Source of the DNA: Bradyrhizobium manausense
GTDB taxonomy: Bacteria > Pseudomonadota > Alphaproteobacteria > Rhizobiales > Xanthobacteraceae
Assembly (NCBI RefSeq): GCF_018130615.1
Contig: NZ_JAFCKB010000024.1
Location: 62,001 to 126,000, forward strand
DNA length: 64,000 nt
Direction: 5' to 3'
Positions 27,626 to 36,740 of the stretch are shown here, one piece after another; within the stretch, counting starts at the first letter, position 1; the number at the start of each line of letters is the position of its first letter. Position numbers and translations under genes: made by a program. The notes under the pieces were generated by a model that was not told where the DNA came from, did no database searches, and saw nothing but the letters and a program-made list of their open reading frames with translations.

Positions 27626-27920
27626 TGTCGTCCTTTCCTCGTGTTAGCGCATCGCCCGGCGTCAAGCCCTTAAGAGACCTTCGGAAAGGACTCTGGGATT
27701 AAGCTCAGAAGGCGGAAACACGGGACGACGGGCCGACTGGCCCTGCCACACCAAAATCACGAATGACTTGCTGAGACCGTCCGTTCAGCTCCCGGCCGGG
27801 GTCTGCGGATGCGCGCGTTATACGGATTTTGGCCGGCTTGGCAAGGTTTGCCGCCGCGCTTTCGTCCCGGTGCGGGCTGGCGACCGGTCCTCCCTTACCA
27901 TATTCGGCTTGATCCATTTG
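27626..27920. other. Divergent promoter region, rpsF / tetR
   Basis: About 300 bases with no gene seen. It must hold the rpsF promoter (minus strand) and, at its right end next to the palindrome, the promoter of the TetR gene. No individual promoter was assigned. Confidence 0.5.
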
Positions 27921-27937
27921 TTTGTATATCATACAAA
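27921..27937. promoter_or_regulatory. Operator-like perfect palindrome upstream of TetR gene
   Basis: TTTGTAT-ATC-ATACAAA, a perfect 7-bp inverted repeat in an AT-rich patch, 18 bases before the TetR-family start and just before its ribosome site (GGGAGG). It is a likely autorepression site. Confidence 0.75.
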
Positions 27938-27955
27938 TAAGTCAGGGAGGATCCG

Positions 27956-28660
27956 ATGGCGGAAAAGTCGGCTCAGGAACCGCTTGAGGCGGCGGGTGAC
28001 CCCAAGCATGCGGCGCGGGCGACTCGCTCGGCCGGCCGCAAGATGCGTTCCATGCTGCTGGATGCCGCGAGCCCGTTATTTCGGGAGCGGGGGCTGTCGG
28101 GCACCGCGATCACGGACATCGCAGCCGCCGCCGACGCATTCCCGAGCCAGATCACCTATTACTTCCGCACCAAGGAAGCCCTGTTCGTCGAATGCGCCTG
28201 CCGCGATCTCCTGTATCTGGCGCGCGCGACCGAGCAGGCGGCGCTGAAGGCGCGCACGCCGCGCGAGTACACCCACGCTTTGGCCGAGACCGTGACCGCG
28301 AGCGATTCGATCGCCTTCTTCGCCGAGGCATTGACGCTGACGCGGCGGCGCCAGGATCTCGCGCCGCTGGTCGAGCGCACCATCGAACGCCTGCACGGTG
28401 AAGGCGCGCGCGCCTATGCGGGCCAGGTGGCGCGCCATGGCTGGCGCTCGCTGCGCGCGCCGGACGAAAGCTCGCGGCGGTTCTGGGCCGTCGCCATCGG
28501 GGTCATGCTCGAAGGCTACGCCATGGGGCGCTCGCCCGAGGCGTTGTGTGCCGAAATGCTGCGTGTGCTCGGCGAGCAGGCAAAATCTGGCGGTGACACC
28601 GGGCGCCTGCGTCTCGTCGACGAGCGCGATGCTTCAAGCCGATCGAACGAAGAGGGGTAG
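27956..28660 (+). CDS. TetR/AcrR family transcriptional regulator
   Basis: 234 residues. The N-terminal helix-turn-helix is at about 48-75 (GTAITDIAAAADAFPSQITYYF-RTKEALF) and the C-terminal part is a helical ligand-binding domain. The N-terminus has about 25 extra charged residues. Only three bases separate it from a membrane desaturase gene whose ribosome site (GAGGGG) lies inside its end, so the regulator probably controls its own operon through the palindrome at 27921. It may sense an acyl-CoA or fatty acid, as FabR/DesT-type regulators do; this is inference. Confidence 0.92.
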   Translation: MAEKSAQEPLEAAGDPKHAARATRSAGRKMRSMLLDAASPLFRERGLSGTAITDIAAAADAFPSQITYYFRTKEALFVECACRDLLYLARATEQAALKARTPREYTHALAETVTASDSIAFFAEALTLTRRRQDLAPLVERTIERLHGEGARAYAGQVARHGWRSLRAPDESSRRFWAVAIGVMLEGYAMGRSPEALCAEMLRVLGEQAKSGGDTGRLRLVDERDASSRSNEEG

Positions 28661-28663
28661 GCC

Positions 28664-29689
28664 ATGACCGCGCTTCGCATGCGAGCCCGCGATTTCCTGA
28701 CCGACGATGAGTTGGCTGACGTGCGCCAGCGCGTGACCTGGAAGGGTGTCGCGATGATCGCACACGCCTGGGCACTGATCATTGGCGCGATCGCGCTCGT
28801 CGCGTGGCGGCCCAATCCGATCACGTATATTTTTGCCGTCGCTGTCATCGGCTCGCGCCAGCTTGGACTTGCGATCCTCATGCATGACGGCGCCCATGGC
28901 TGTCTGTCCGCTGACGAGAAGACCAACCTGGCCCTCAGCCAATGGCTCTGTGCCTATCCGCTCTTTGCCGAGACGCGCAGCTATCGGCGCTACCACCTGC
29001 AGCACCATGCACGCACCCAGCAGGAGGACGACCCTGACCTGGTGCTGTCGGCGCCGTTTCCGATCACGAGGCTCAGCTATCGCCGCAAGTTCATTCGCGA
29101 CATCACCGGGCAGACCGGCTACCAGCAGCGCAAGGCGCAATTGCTCAACGCGCTTGGACCGAAGGACTGGTCGTGGCGGCAGCGCGCCGCGCATTTCTGG
29201 GACAAGCTCGGCCCGCAATGCCTCGTCAACGCCGCGATGTTTGCCGCGTGCGCGGCGGCCGGCGCGTGGTGGGCTTATCCGTTGCTATGGCTGGTGCCGC
29301 TGCTCACCTGGATGATGGTCATCACCCGCATCCGCAACATCGCCGAGCACGCCGTCGTCCCTGACAGCAGCGATCCCTTGCGCAACACGCGCACCACGCA
29401 CGCCAACTTTCTCGAGCGTCTCTTCATCGCGCCGTATTACGTGAACTACCACCTCGAACATCATCTGCTGTTCTACGTGCCCTGCTACAATCTGCCGAAG
29501 GTGCATCGCCTGCTGAGCGAGAGCCGCCATGCCGGCCGGATGGAGGTGCAGCCGGGCTACGCTGCGGTGCTGCGGCTCGCGACCGCAAAGCCTGATCGGG
29601 ATGACCGTCCGGGCCAGCTCGTGAACAGCGCGCGTCGCGCGCAGGCCGGGGCCGAGGTCGGTGCGGATCAGAAGGCCGGCGGGTTTTGA
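28664..29689 (+). CDS. Membrane fatty acid desaturase-like protein
   Basis: 341 residues with the three histidine boxes of the diiron desaturase/hydroxylase superfamily: HDGAH (74-78), HLQHH (111-115) and HLEHH (about 264-268), separated by hydrophobic pairs. It probably inserts a double bond or hydroxyl into acyl lipids or a related hydrocarbon in the inner membrane. The polar C-terminus of about 30 residues is unremarkable. It is in an operon with the TetR regulator. Substrate and regiospecificity are unknown. Confidence 0.88.
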   Translation: MTALRMRARDFLTDDELADVRQRVTWKGVAMIAHAWALIIGAIALVAWRPNPITYIFAVAVIGSRQLGLAILMHDGAHGCLSADEKTNLALSQWLCAYPLFAETRSYRRYHLQHHARTQQEDDPDLVLSAPFPITRLSYRRKFIRDITGQTGYQQRKAQLLNALGPKDWSWRQRAAHFWDKLGPQCLVNAAMFAACAAAGAWWAYPLLWLVPLLTWMMVITRIRNIAEHAVVPDSSDPLRNTRTTHANFLERLFIAPYYVNYHLEHHLLFYVPCYNLPKVHRLLSESRHAGRMEVQPGYAAVLRLATAKPDRDDRPGQLVNSARRAQAGAEVGADQKAGGF

Positions 29690-29717
29690 GGCGGACAGGC
29701 GCTCGCGCCTCGTTTTC

Positions 29718-29858
29718 CGCTCGTCGTCCCCGGGGCGCGCGAAGCGCGAGCCCGGGCCCCATCACCACAGGCAGTCGTGGCTGCGGGGATTCGTAGTTGC
29801 AGCGTCGCGCCACAACTGCATCCTGGGGATATGGATCCCCGCCTTCGCGGGATGACAC
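29718..29858. repeat. REP-like intergenic palindromic element
   Basis: Between the desaturase gene and fabD. It contains the GC-rich hairpin series gtccccggggcgcgcgaagc and, at the far end, CCCGC-CTTC-GCGGG (29838-29851) within ATCCCCGCCTTCGCGGGATG. The style matches the elements at 5591 and 7870. No gene is present. Confidence 0.6.
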
Positions 29859-29890
29859 CAGGTACCGGGCGGGTGTTACCCCATCTCGGC

Positions 29891-29919
29891 TTGACATTTT
29901 TGCCCTAGACGGGTCTACG
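29891..29919 (+). promoter_or_regulatory. Possible sigma-70 type promoter of fabD
   Basis: TTGACA (29891-29896), a 17-base spacer, then TCTACG (29914-29919), about 100 bases before the fabD start. The -35 is perfect and the -10 weak. Confidence 0.45.
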
Positions 29920-30018
29920 GCCCCTTTCGGAGCATGGTCGGGAACCAAGGCGCGGGCCGGGACGTAATCGGCTGCCGGGTTCTCGAAGCACACGGCTCGA
30001 GCGATCCAGGGAGCGCCG

Positions 30019-30978
30019 ATGACGGCAGCATTCACATTTCCGGGGCAGGGTTCCCAGGCGGTTGGCATGGGCAAGGCCCTGGCGGACGCCTTTCCGGTGG
30101 CACGCGCCGTGTTCGACGAGGTCGATGCCGCGCTTGGGGAGAAGCTGACGGCCACGATCTGGGATGGCCCGGCCGAAACCCTTCAGCTCACCGAAAACGC
30201 CCAGCCGGCCTTGATGGCGGTGTCTGTGGCCACCCTGCGCGTGCTGGAAGCTGAAGCCGGATTTTCCGTGGGGCGGGATGCGGCTTTCGTGGCGGGCCAC
30301 TCGCTCGGCGAATATTCGGCGCTGGCCGCGGCCGGTAGCCTGACGATCTCCGACACCGCGCGCCTGCTTCGCACCCGCGGTCTCGCAATGCAGAAAGCCG
30401 TGCCCGTCGGCGCCGGCGCCATGGCCGCGCTGCTTGGCCTCAATTACGACGCGGCCATGGAGGTCGCCAAGGAGGCGGCGCAGGGTCAAGTCTGCCAGGC
30501 TGCCAACGACAATGGTGGCGGACAAGTGGTCGTCTCCGGCGACAAGGCCGCGGTCGACCGCGCCGTCGAGATCGCCAAGACCAAGGGCGCCAAGCGCGCG
30601 ATGCTGCTGCCGGTGTCCGCACCGTTCCATTGCCAGCTGATGCAGCCCGCGGCGGATGCAATGGCCGAAGCGCTATCCAAGGTCACGATCAAGGCGCCGG
30701 CCGCGCCTTTGGTGTCGAACGTGCTGGCAAGCGCCATCACCGATCCCGACGAAATCCGCCGCCGCCTGGTCGAGCAGGTTACGGGGACGGTGCGCTGGCG
30801 CGAGTCGGTTGCCTATATGGCGGGGCAGGGCGTCACCCGTTTCTTCGAGATCGGCGCGGGCAAGGTGCTGACGGGTTTAGTCAAGCGCATTGCCGACGGC
30901 GCCGTCGGCGTGTCAGTCGGCGGTCCGAACGATATTGCCGCCGCGAAGGATGCGTTGGCCGCTGCGAAGCAGGGCTAG
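30019..30978 (+). CDS. fabD: Malonyl-CoA:ACP transacylase
   Basis: 319 residues. It moves malonyl from CoA to ACP to feed fatty-acid elongation. The opening FTFPGQGSQAVGMGKAL, active-site Ser95 in GHSLGEYSA and the catalytic His in SAPFHCQLMQPA are all present. It heads the fab cluster, with fabG 12 bases downstream. Confidence 0.97.
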   Translation: MTAAFTFPGQGSQAVGMGKALADAFPVARAVFDEVDAALGEKLTATIWDGPAETLQLTENAQPALMAVSVATLRVLEAEAGFSVGRDAAFVAGHSLGEYSALAAAGSLTISDTARLLRTRGLAMQKAVPVGAGAMAALLGLNYDAAMEVAKEAAQGQVCQAANDNGGGQVVVSGDKAAVDRAVEIAKTKGAKRAMLLPVSAPFHCQLMQPAADAMAEALSKVTIKAPAAPLVSNVLASAITDPDEIRRRLVEQVTGTVRWRESVAYMAGQGVTRFFEIGAGKVLTGLVKRIADGAVGVSVGGPNDIAAAKDALAAAKQG

Positions 30979-30990
30979 AGGAGTTTTTCA

Positions 30991-31728
30991 ATGTTCGATC
31001 TGACTGGCAAAAAGGCGCTCGTCACCGGCGCGACCGGCGGCATCGGCGGTGCCATTGCGCAGGCGCTGCATGCGCAGGGCGCGACCGTTTCGATCTCGGG
31101 AACGCGCAAGGAAGTGCTGGACGAGCTTGCCGGCAAGCTCGGCGAGCGCACCCATGTGCTGCCCTGCAATCTCTCCAAGGCTGATGAAGTCGAGGCGCTG
31201 GTGCCGGCTGCGGAAGCGGCAATGGGCCAGGTCGACATTCTCATCGCCAACGCCGGCATCACGCGCGACAATCTGTTCGTTCAGCTGCGTGACGAGGACT
31301 GGGACGAGGTCATCAACGTCAATCTGACCGCGACATTCCGCCTGGCGCGAGCCGCCACCAAATTGATGATGCGCAAGCGCTTCGGCCGTATCATCGCCAT
31401 TACCTCGGTGGTCGGCGTTACCGGCAATCCCGGGCAGGGCAATTACACCGCGTCGAAGGCCGGCCTGATCGGCATGATCAAGACGCTCGGCGCCGAGTAT
31501 GCCAAGCGCGGCGTCACGGCCAATTGCATCGCACCCGGCTTCATCAAGACGCCGATGACGGATGCGCTCAACGACAAGCAGCGCGAGACGATTCTGACTA
31601 AGGTTCCGGCCAACCGCCTGGGGACGCCCGAGGACATTGCGGCAGCCGCCGTCTACCTGAGTTCGAACGAAGCAGCCTATGTCACTGGCCAGACCATCCA
31701 CGTCAACGGTGGCATGGCCATGATCTGA
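30991..31728 (+). CDS. fabG: 3-oxoacyl-ACP reductase
   Basis: 245-residue NADPH-dependent SDR that reduces beta-ketoacyl-ACP. It shows TGATGGIG (cofactor), NAGITRDNLFVQL (FabG-specific), catalytic Ser in TSVVGVTGNPGQGNY, YTASKAG and the closing YVTGQTIHVNGGMAM. It is in an operon with fabD. Confidence 0.97.
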   Translation: MFDLTGKKALVTGATGGIGGAIAQALHAQGATVSISGTRKEVLDELAGKLGERTHVLPCNLSKADEVEALVPAAEAAMGQVDILIANAGITRDNLFVQLRDEDWDEVINVNLTATFRLARAATKLMMRKRFGRIIAITSVVGVTGNPGQGNYTASKAGLIGMIKTLGAEYAKRGVTANCIAPGFIKTPMTDALNDKQRETILTKVPANRLGTPEDIAAAAVYLSSNEAAYVTGQTIHVNGGMAMI

Positions 31729-32038
31729 TACCTCGTTCCGCACTGCCCACATGGGCGGGGCCAGATGCGGCAAACGGCCGTTTCCGGAGCGAATTGAGGC
31801 GTGTAGTCAAGGCAATTGAAGTATGATAACCGGGCGCTCAACGGATGGGCAAAGAACGCCATTGCAGGTTTTTGAAACCCTGTATATTGGCGATGCGGAG
31901 CCTTGGCCGTCGTTCGCCGGGCCTCCATCGATTAAGGTGGGGCCAAATCAAAGTTCGTAAGCGAAGGCAGTCAACGACCACGACGGCTCGTATCGTCCCG
32001 GGGGGTCGGGTCTACAGGGAACAACACGAGGTTATGCA
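31729..32038. other. Intergenic fabG-acpP, promoter region of acpP
   Basis: 310 bases without a gene. An AT-richer segment at 31860-31890 (ttgcaggtttttgaaaccctgtatattgg) is the best candidate for a separate acpP promoter, consistent with the high expression ACP needs. An AACACGAGG-like ribosome site precedes acpP. Confidence 0.45.
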
Positions 32039-32278
32039 ATGAGTGACATTGGCGAACGGGTTAAGAAGATCGTGGTCGAACACCTTGGTGTTGAACCCGA
32101 GAAGGTTGTCGACGCAGCGAGCTTCATCGACGACCTCGGCGCCGACAGTCTGGACACCGTCGAGCTGGTGATGGCGTTCGAAGAAGAATTCGGGTGCGAG
32201 ATTCCGGACGACGCCGCTGAGACGATTCTCACCGTCGGCGACGCCACGAAGTTTCTCGAGAAGAACGCGAAGAGCTAA
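32039..32278 (+). CDS. acpP: Acyl carrier protein
   Basis: 79-residue acidic carrier of growing acyl chains. The phosphopantetheine site is Ser37 in [21 protein letters not shown]. The sequence is entirely canonical, and the position between fabG and fabF is the classical one. Confidence 0.98.
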   Translation: MSDIGERVKKIVVEHLGVEPEKVVDAASFIDDLGADSLDTVELVMAFEEEFGCEIPDDAAETILTVGDATKFLEKNAKS

Positions 32279-32306
32279 GGCTCTTCATTTTCGCGGGGAC
32301 AACATT

Positions 32307-32352
32307 GAAACCGGACGGGCCGCTTCCCAGCGGTCAGCCGGTTTCTTGTTAT
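32307..32352 (+). terminator. Terminator/attenuator-like hairpin after acpP
   Basis: Outer arms GAAACCGG (32307-32314) and CCGGTTTC (32338-32345), with an inner CCGCT/AGCGG pair, followed by TTGTTATT. It would reduce read-through into fabF and help set a high ACP to FabF ratio. Confidence 0.55.
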
Positions 32353-32386
32353 TGGCCGTGAATCTTTCGATGCGGAGTTTTCGGAT

Positions 32387-33652
32387 ATGAGGCGGGTTGT
32401 CGTCACTGGTCTCGGTATGGTGTCGCCACTCGGCTGCGGCGTCGAGCCGACCTGGAAACGCATCCTCAACGGCGAAAGCGGTGCGCGCAGGATCGAGAGC
32501 TTCGATGTCTCCGATCTGCAGACCAAATACGCCTGCACCGTCGTGCGTGGCGACGGCAGCAACGACACCTTCAATCCCGACAAGTGGATGGAGCCGAAGG
32601 ACCAGCGCAAGGTCGACGACTTCATCATCTTCGGCATGGCCGCAGCCGGCCAGGCGCTCGACGATGCCAACTGGCATCCCGAGACCGAAGAGGACAAATG
32701 CGCGACCGGCACCATGATCGGGTCCGGCATCGGCGGCCTCAACGGCATTGCCGACACCGCCATTCTCCTGAAGGAGCGCGGCCCGCGCCGGGTGTCGCCG
32801 TTCTTCATTCCCGGCCGCCTGATCAATCTCGCCTCCGGCTACGTCTCGATCGCGCACGGCCTCAAGGGGCCGAACCATTCGGTGGTGACGGCTTGCTCGA
32901 CCGGCGCCCATGCGGTCGGTGATGCCGCCCGCCTGATCGCACTCGGCGATGCCGACGTGATGGTCGCCGGCGGCGCCGAGTCGCCGATCAGCCGCATCGG
33001 CATTGCCGGCTTCAACGCCGCGCGCGCGCTGTCGACCGGCTTCAACGACACGCCCGAGAAGGCCTCGCGCCCCTATGACAAGGATCGCGACGGTTTCGTG
33101 ATGGGCGAGGGCGCCGGCGTCCTCGTGCTCGAAGAGCTCGAGCATGCGCAGCGCCGCGGGGCCAGGATTTACGCCGAGGTGATCGGCTATGGCCTGTCGG
33201 GTGACGCCTATCACATTACATCGCCGTCGCCCGACGGCGATGGCGGCTTCCGCAGCATGTCGGCCGCGCTCAAGCGCGCCGGCCTGGCGGCATCCGACCT
33301 CGACTACATCAACGCGCACGGCACCTCGACGCCGCTTGGCGACGAGATCGAGCTCGGTGCGGTGGAGCGCCTGCTCGGCAATGCCGCCTCCAAGGTCGCG
33401 ATGTCCTCGACCAAATCGTCGACCGGCCACCTGCTCGGTGCGGCCGGCGCGATCGAGGCGATCTTCGCCATCCTCGCGATTCGCGATAATGTCGTTCCGC
33501 CAACCATCAATTTGGATACACCGTCGGTGGAGACCGCGATCGATCTCGTGCCGCATAAGGCGAAGAAGCGTGACGTGAACGTCGCGTTGTCGAATTCTTT
33601 TGGTTTCGGCGGTACCAATGCGTCGGTGATCGTCCGGCGTCTGGCCCAATAG
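32387..33652 (+). CDS. fabF: Beta-ketoacyl-ACP synthase II
   Basis: 421-residue condensing enzyme of fatty-acid elongation. The catalytic triad is present: Cys170 in VTACSTGAHA, His in NAHGTSTPLGD and His in KSSTGHLLGAAG. The C-terminal FGFGGTNAS loop is also seen. Typical length and placement after acpP. Confidence 0.97.
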   Translation: MRRVVVTGLGMVSPLGCGVEPTWKRILNGESGARRIESFDVSDLQTKYACTVVRGDGSNDTFNPDKWMEPKDQRKVDDFIIFGMAAAGQALDDANWHPETEEDKCATGTMIGSGIGGLNGIADTAILLKERGPRRVSPFFIPGRLINLASGYVSIAHGLKGPNHSVVTACSTGAHAVGDAARLIALGDADVMVAGGAESPISRIGIAGFNAARALSTGFNDTPEKASRPYDKDRDGFVMGEGAGVLVLEELEHAQRRGARIYAEVIGYGLSGDAYHITSPSPDGDGGFRSMSAALKRAGLAASDLDYINAHGTSTPLGDEIELGAVERLLGNAASKVAMSSTKSSTGHLLGAAGAIEAIFAILAIRDNVVPPTINLDTPSVETAIDLVPHKAKKRDVNVALSNSFGFGGTNASVIVRRLAQ

Positions 33653-33776
33653 TTTGTATTTGCGACGAATCCACCGTTTTGCCGTATTCGGCGATAGTCA
33701 TGTCTGTGGGCGCGTGCATTGGCTCGGCAAGCGATTGTCAGGCTGCGATTGAACCGGCAGGATTCAGGTTGCTTCG

Positions 33777-35051
33777 ATGAGTGAAAGGCCGCCCATTTCG
33801 CCCCGGAGTCCGCGGGCAGCGCTCGAGCCCGAGCAGGTCCCGCCGCCGCCGAAGCGTTCGGAGCGGGCGCGCAACCCCTTCGTCGTGGTCGGCAACGCCA
33901 TCATCACCCTGCTGTTGATCGCCATGCTCGGTGCCGGTGGCGCCTATTATTACGGCCGGCAGGTGCTCGAGGCACCGGGACCGTTGAAGGAAGACAAGAT
34001 CGTCAACATCCCGCAGCGCGCCGGCAAGCGTGACATCGCCGAGACCCTGAACAAGGAAAGCGTGACCGATGTCAATCCGTGGGTGTTCATCGCCGCGGTG
34101 GCCGCGTTGAAGGCGAGCTCGGACCTGAAGCCGGGTGAATATTCGTTCCAGAAGAACGCCTCCTTGCGCGACGTCATCGCCACCATCGTCGAGGGCAAGG
34201 TGGTGCAGCACGCCGTCACGATTCCGGAAGGGCTGACCTCCGAGCAGATCGTGGCGCGGTTGTCCGACAACGACATCTTCACCGGCAGCGTGCGCGAGCT
34301 GCCGCGCGAGGGCACGCTGCTGCCCGAGACCTACAAGTTCCCGCGCGGGACCCCGCGCGACCAGGTGATCCAGCGCATGCAGCAGGCACACAAGCGCGTG
34401 CTCGCGGAGATATGGGAGCGCCGCAGCCAGGACCTGCCGGTCAAGACGCCGGAGCAGCTGGAGACGCTCGCCTCGATCGTCGAGAAGGAGACCGGCAAGC
34501 CGGACGAGCGCAGCCGGGTCGCTGCCGTGTTCGTCAATCGTCTCAAGCAGAAGATCAAGCTGCAGTCCGATCCGACCATCATCTACGGCCTCGTCGGCGG
34601 CAAGGGCACACTGGGGCGCCCGATCAAGCGCAGCGAGATCACGCAGCCGTCGCCCTACAACACCTATGTGATCGAGGGCCTGCCGCCGGGCCCGATCTCC
34701 AATCCTGGCCGCGCCTCGCTGGAGGCCGCCGCCAATCCGGCCCGCACCCGCGACCTCTATTTCGTCGCCGACGGCTCCGGCGGGCATGCCTTCACCGAGA
34801 CCTACGACGCGCACCAGAAGAACGTCGCCAAGCTGCGCGCGATGGAGAAGCAGATCCAGAACGATACGGTCGAGCCGGCCGACGACGCGCAGGCGCCGGC
34901 CGTCGCAGCGCCCGCGGCCGCAGACACGGCGCCGACCGCAACCACGCCAGCCCGGCCGACCCAGCAGAAGAAGCCGCCGGCGCGGCCCGGCAATCCCGCC
35001 CCCGCCCGGCAGGGCGCGGTGCAGCCGTCGCCGCCGGTGATCCAGCGCTAG
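33777..35051 (+). CDS. mltG: Endolytic murein transglycosylase MltG
   Basis: 424 residues. The cytoplasmic, Pro/Arg-rich N-terminus (about 1-35) is followed by one TM (NPFVVVGNAIITLLLIAMLGAGG), a LysM-like subdomain and the YceG catalytic domain with the conserved glutamate in LASIVEKETGKPDER and later SDPTIIYG and ITQPSPYNTY. It cuts nascent glycan strands and helps set their length. A C-terminal tail of about 60 residues, rich in Ala/Pro/Thr/Gln, is an extension beyond the usual ending. It follows fabF, as in many proteobacteria. Confidence 0.95.
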   Translation: MSERPPISPRSPRAALEPEQVPPPPKRSERARNPFVVVGNAIITLLLIAMLGAGGAYYYGRQVLEAPGPLKEDKIVNIPQRAGKRDIAETLNKESVTDVNPWVFIAAVAALKASSDLKPGEYSFQKNASLRDVIATIVEGKVVQHAVTIPEGLTSEQIVARLSDNDIFTGSVRELPREGTLLPETYKFPRGTPRDQVIQRMQQAHKRVLAEIWERRSQDLPVKTPEQLETLASIVEKETGKPDERSRVAAVFVNRLKQKIKLQSDPTIIYGLVGGKGTLGRPIKRSEITQPSPYNTYVIEGLPPGPISNPGRASLEAAANPARTRDLYFVADGSGGHAFTETYDAHQKNVAKLRAMEKQIQNDTVEPADDAQAPAVAAPAAADTAPTATTPARPTQQKKPPARPGNPAPARQGAVQPSPPVIQR

Positions 35052-35189
35052 GCGTGGTCCGGCCTCAGGCCCGGTGCAGAGCAGACCTGCCTGCGGACTT
35101 TGCGGATTCCACTTTCCTGCAAAATAGTCTTAAGATTCGCGTGGCCTGATGGCCTCGCGAATCCCATGTTTGTCGGAGAATTTGACCTG

Positions 35190-36077
35190 ATGGCGCTGTC
35201 GTCCATGACCGGCTTTGCCCGAAGCCACGGCGCAAGCGGGCCGTATACGTTCGAATGGGAATTGAAGTCGGTCAACGCCAAGGGCTTTGACTTGCGGGTG
35301 CGGCTGCCGCAGGGGTTCGACGAGCTCGAGGCCCACGCCAAGAAGCGCGCCGGCGAGCTTTTGTCGCGCGGCACCGTCTACGCCAATCTCAACGTCAAGC
35401 GCGCCAATGCCGCCGCCTCTGTCCGCGTCAATGAGGACGTGCTCAACGCCGTGCTCAAGGCCGCCGCGGTGATCGCGGGTAAGGTCGACGCGGTCGCGCC
35501 GAGCATCGACGGCCTGCTCGCCATCAAGGGCGTCGTCGAGGTCGCCGAGCCCGAGGGCGATGAGGAAGAGGACAAGGCCGCGCGTGCCGCGGCTGCTGAC
35601 GCGTTCGACAAGGCGCTCGATGAACTTGTGGCAATGCGCAAGCGCGAGGGCACCTCGCTCGGGCAGATCCTGACCCAGCGGGTCGACGAGGTCGAGCAGC
35701 TCGCGAAGAAGGCGGAAGGCTCGCCGGGGCGCAAGCCGGAGGCGATCAAGGCGAGGCTCGCCGAGCAGATCGCCGCGCTGCTGGATACGTCCGACCGGTT
35801 CGATTCCGACCGCCTGATGCAGGAGGCGATCCTGATCGCGACCAAGGCCGACATCCGCGAGGAGCTCGACCGTATCGCGTCGCACATCGCGCAGGCGCGC
35901 GAGCTGATCGGCAAGGGCGGCCCGATCGGCCGCAAGCTCGACTTCCTGGCGCAGGAGTTTCACCGCGAAGTCAACACCTGCTGCTCGAAGTCGAACGACA
36001 TCGAGCTGACCAACACGGGGCTCGCCATGAAGAACGTGGTCGAGCAATTCCGCGAACAGGTCCAGAATCTGGAGTGA
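35190..36077 (+). CDS. YicC family endoribonuclease-like protein
   Basis: 295 residues from ATG 35190 (MALSSMTGFARSHG), with a GGAGA ribosome site. Upstream in-frame codons lack coding character. YicC_N is at the start (SMTGFARS, FEWELKSVNAKGFDLRVRLP) and DUF1732 at the end (IGRKLDFLAQEFHREVNTCCSKSNDIELT). YicC proteins degrade or modulate small RNAs in E. coli. gmk follows by three bases, the usual neighbour. Confidence 0.92.
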   Translation: MALSSMTGFARSHGASGPYTFEWELKSVNAKGFDLRVRLPQGFDELEAHAKKRAGELLSRGTVYANLNVKRANAAASVRVNEDVLNAVLKAAAVIAGKVDAVAPSIDGLLAIKGVVEVAEPEGDEEEDKAARAAAADAFDKALDELVAMRKREGTSLGQILTQRVDEVEQLAKKAEGSPGRKPEAIKARLAEQIAALLDTSDRFDSDRLMQEAILIATKADIREELDRIASHIAQARELIGKGGPIGRKLDFLAQEFHREVNTCCSKSNDIELTNTGLAMKNVVEQFREQVQNLE

Positions 36078-36080
36078 TCG

Positions 36081-36740
36081 ATGACGACGAGCGGTCACGG
36101 AACTGACGGTGTCGAGCGGCGCGGATTGATGTTCGTGCTGTCCTCGCCATCGGGCGCAGGCAAGACCACGCTGTCACGCTTGTTGATCGATCGCATGCCG
36201 GGCCTGCGCATGTCGGTGTCGGCGACCACGCGGGCGATGCGGCCCGGCGAGGTCGACGGCCGCGACTATCTGTTCGTCGACAAGCCCAAGTTCGACGCCA
36301 TGGTGAAGGGCGATGAGCTCCTGGAATGGGCGACCGTGTTCGACAACAGCTACGGCACGCCGCGCAGCCCCGTCGAGGCTGCGCTATCGGCCGGTCAGGA
36401 TGTGCTGTTCGATATCGACTGGCAGGGCACGCAGCAACTGCGCGAGAAGGCGCGCGCGGATGTCGTCAGCGTCTTCATCCTGCCCCCCTCAGCTGCCGAT
36501 CTCGAGAAGCGCCTGCATTCGCGCGCGCAGGATTCCGACGAGGTCATCCGTAAGCGGATGAGCCGCGCCAGTCACGAGATGAGCCACTGGGCCGAGTACG
36601 ACTACATCGTCATCAACCACAATGTTGACGATGCCTTCGCCGAGGTGCAGTCGATCCTGAAGGCCGAGCGCCTCAAGCGCGAGCGGCGGACCGGCCTCGT
36701 GAGCTTCGTGCGAGGGCTGCAAGGTCAGCTTCAAGGCTAA
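36081..36740 (+). CDS. gmk: Guanylate kinase
   Basis: 219 residues. It phosphorylates GMP to GDP. P-loop SSPSGAGKTTLSRLL is at about 21-35, followed by SVSATTRAMRPGEVDGRDYLF, the GMP-binding EWATVFDNSYGTP and the lid HSRAQDSDEVIRKRM. The last 68 bases overlap the end of the convergent gene at 36673. Confidence 0.96.
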   Translation: MTTSGHGTDGVERRGLMFVLSSPSGAGKTTLSRLLIDRMPGLRMSVSATTRAMRPGEVDGRDYLFVDKPKFDAMVKGDELLEWATVFDNSYGTPRSPVEAALSAGQDVLFDIDWQGTQQLREKARADVVSVFILPPSAADLEKRLHSRAQDSDEVIRKRMSRASHEMSHWAEYDYIVINHNVDDAFAEVQSILKAERLKRERRTGLVSFVRGLQGQLQG

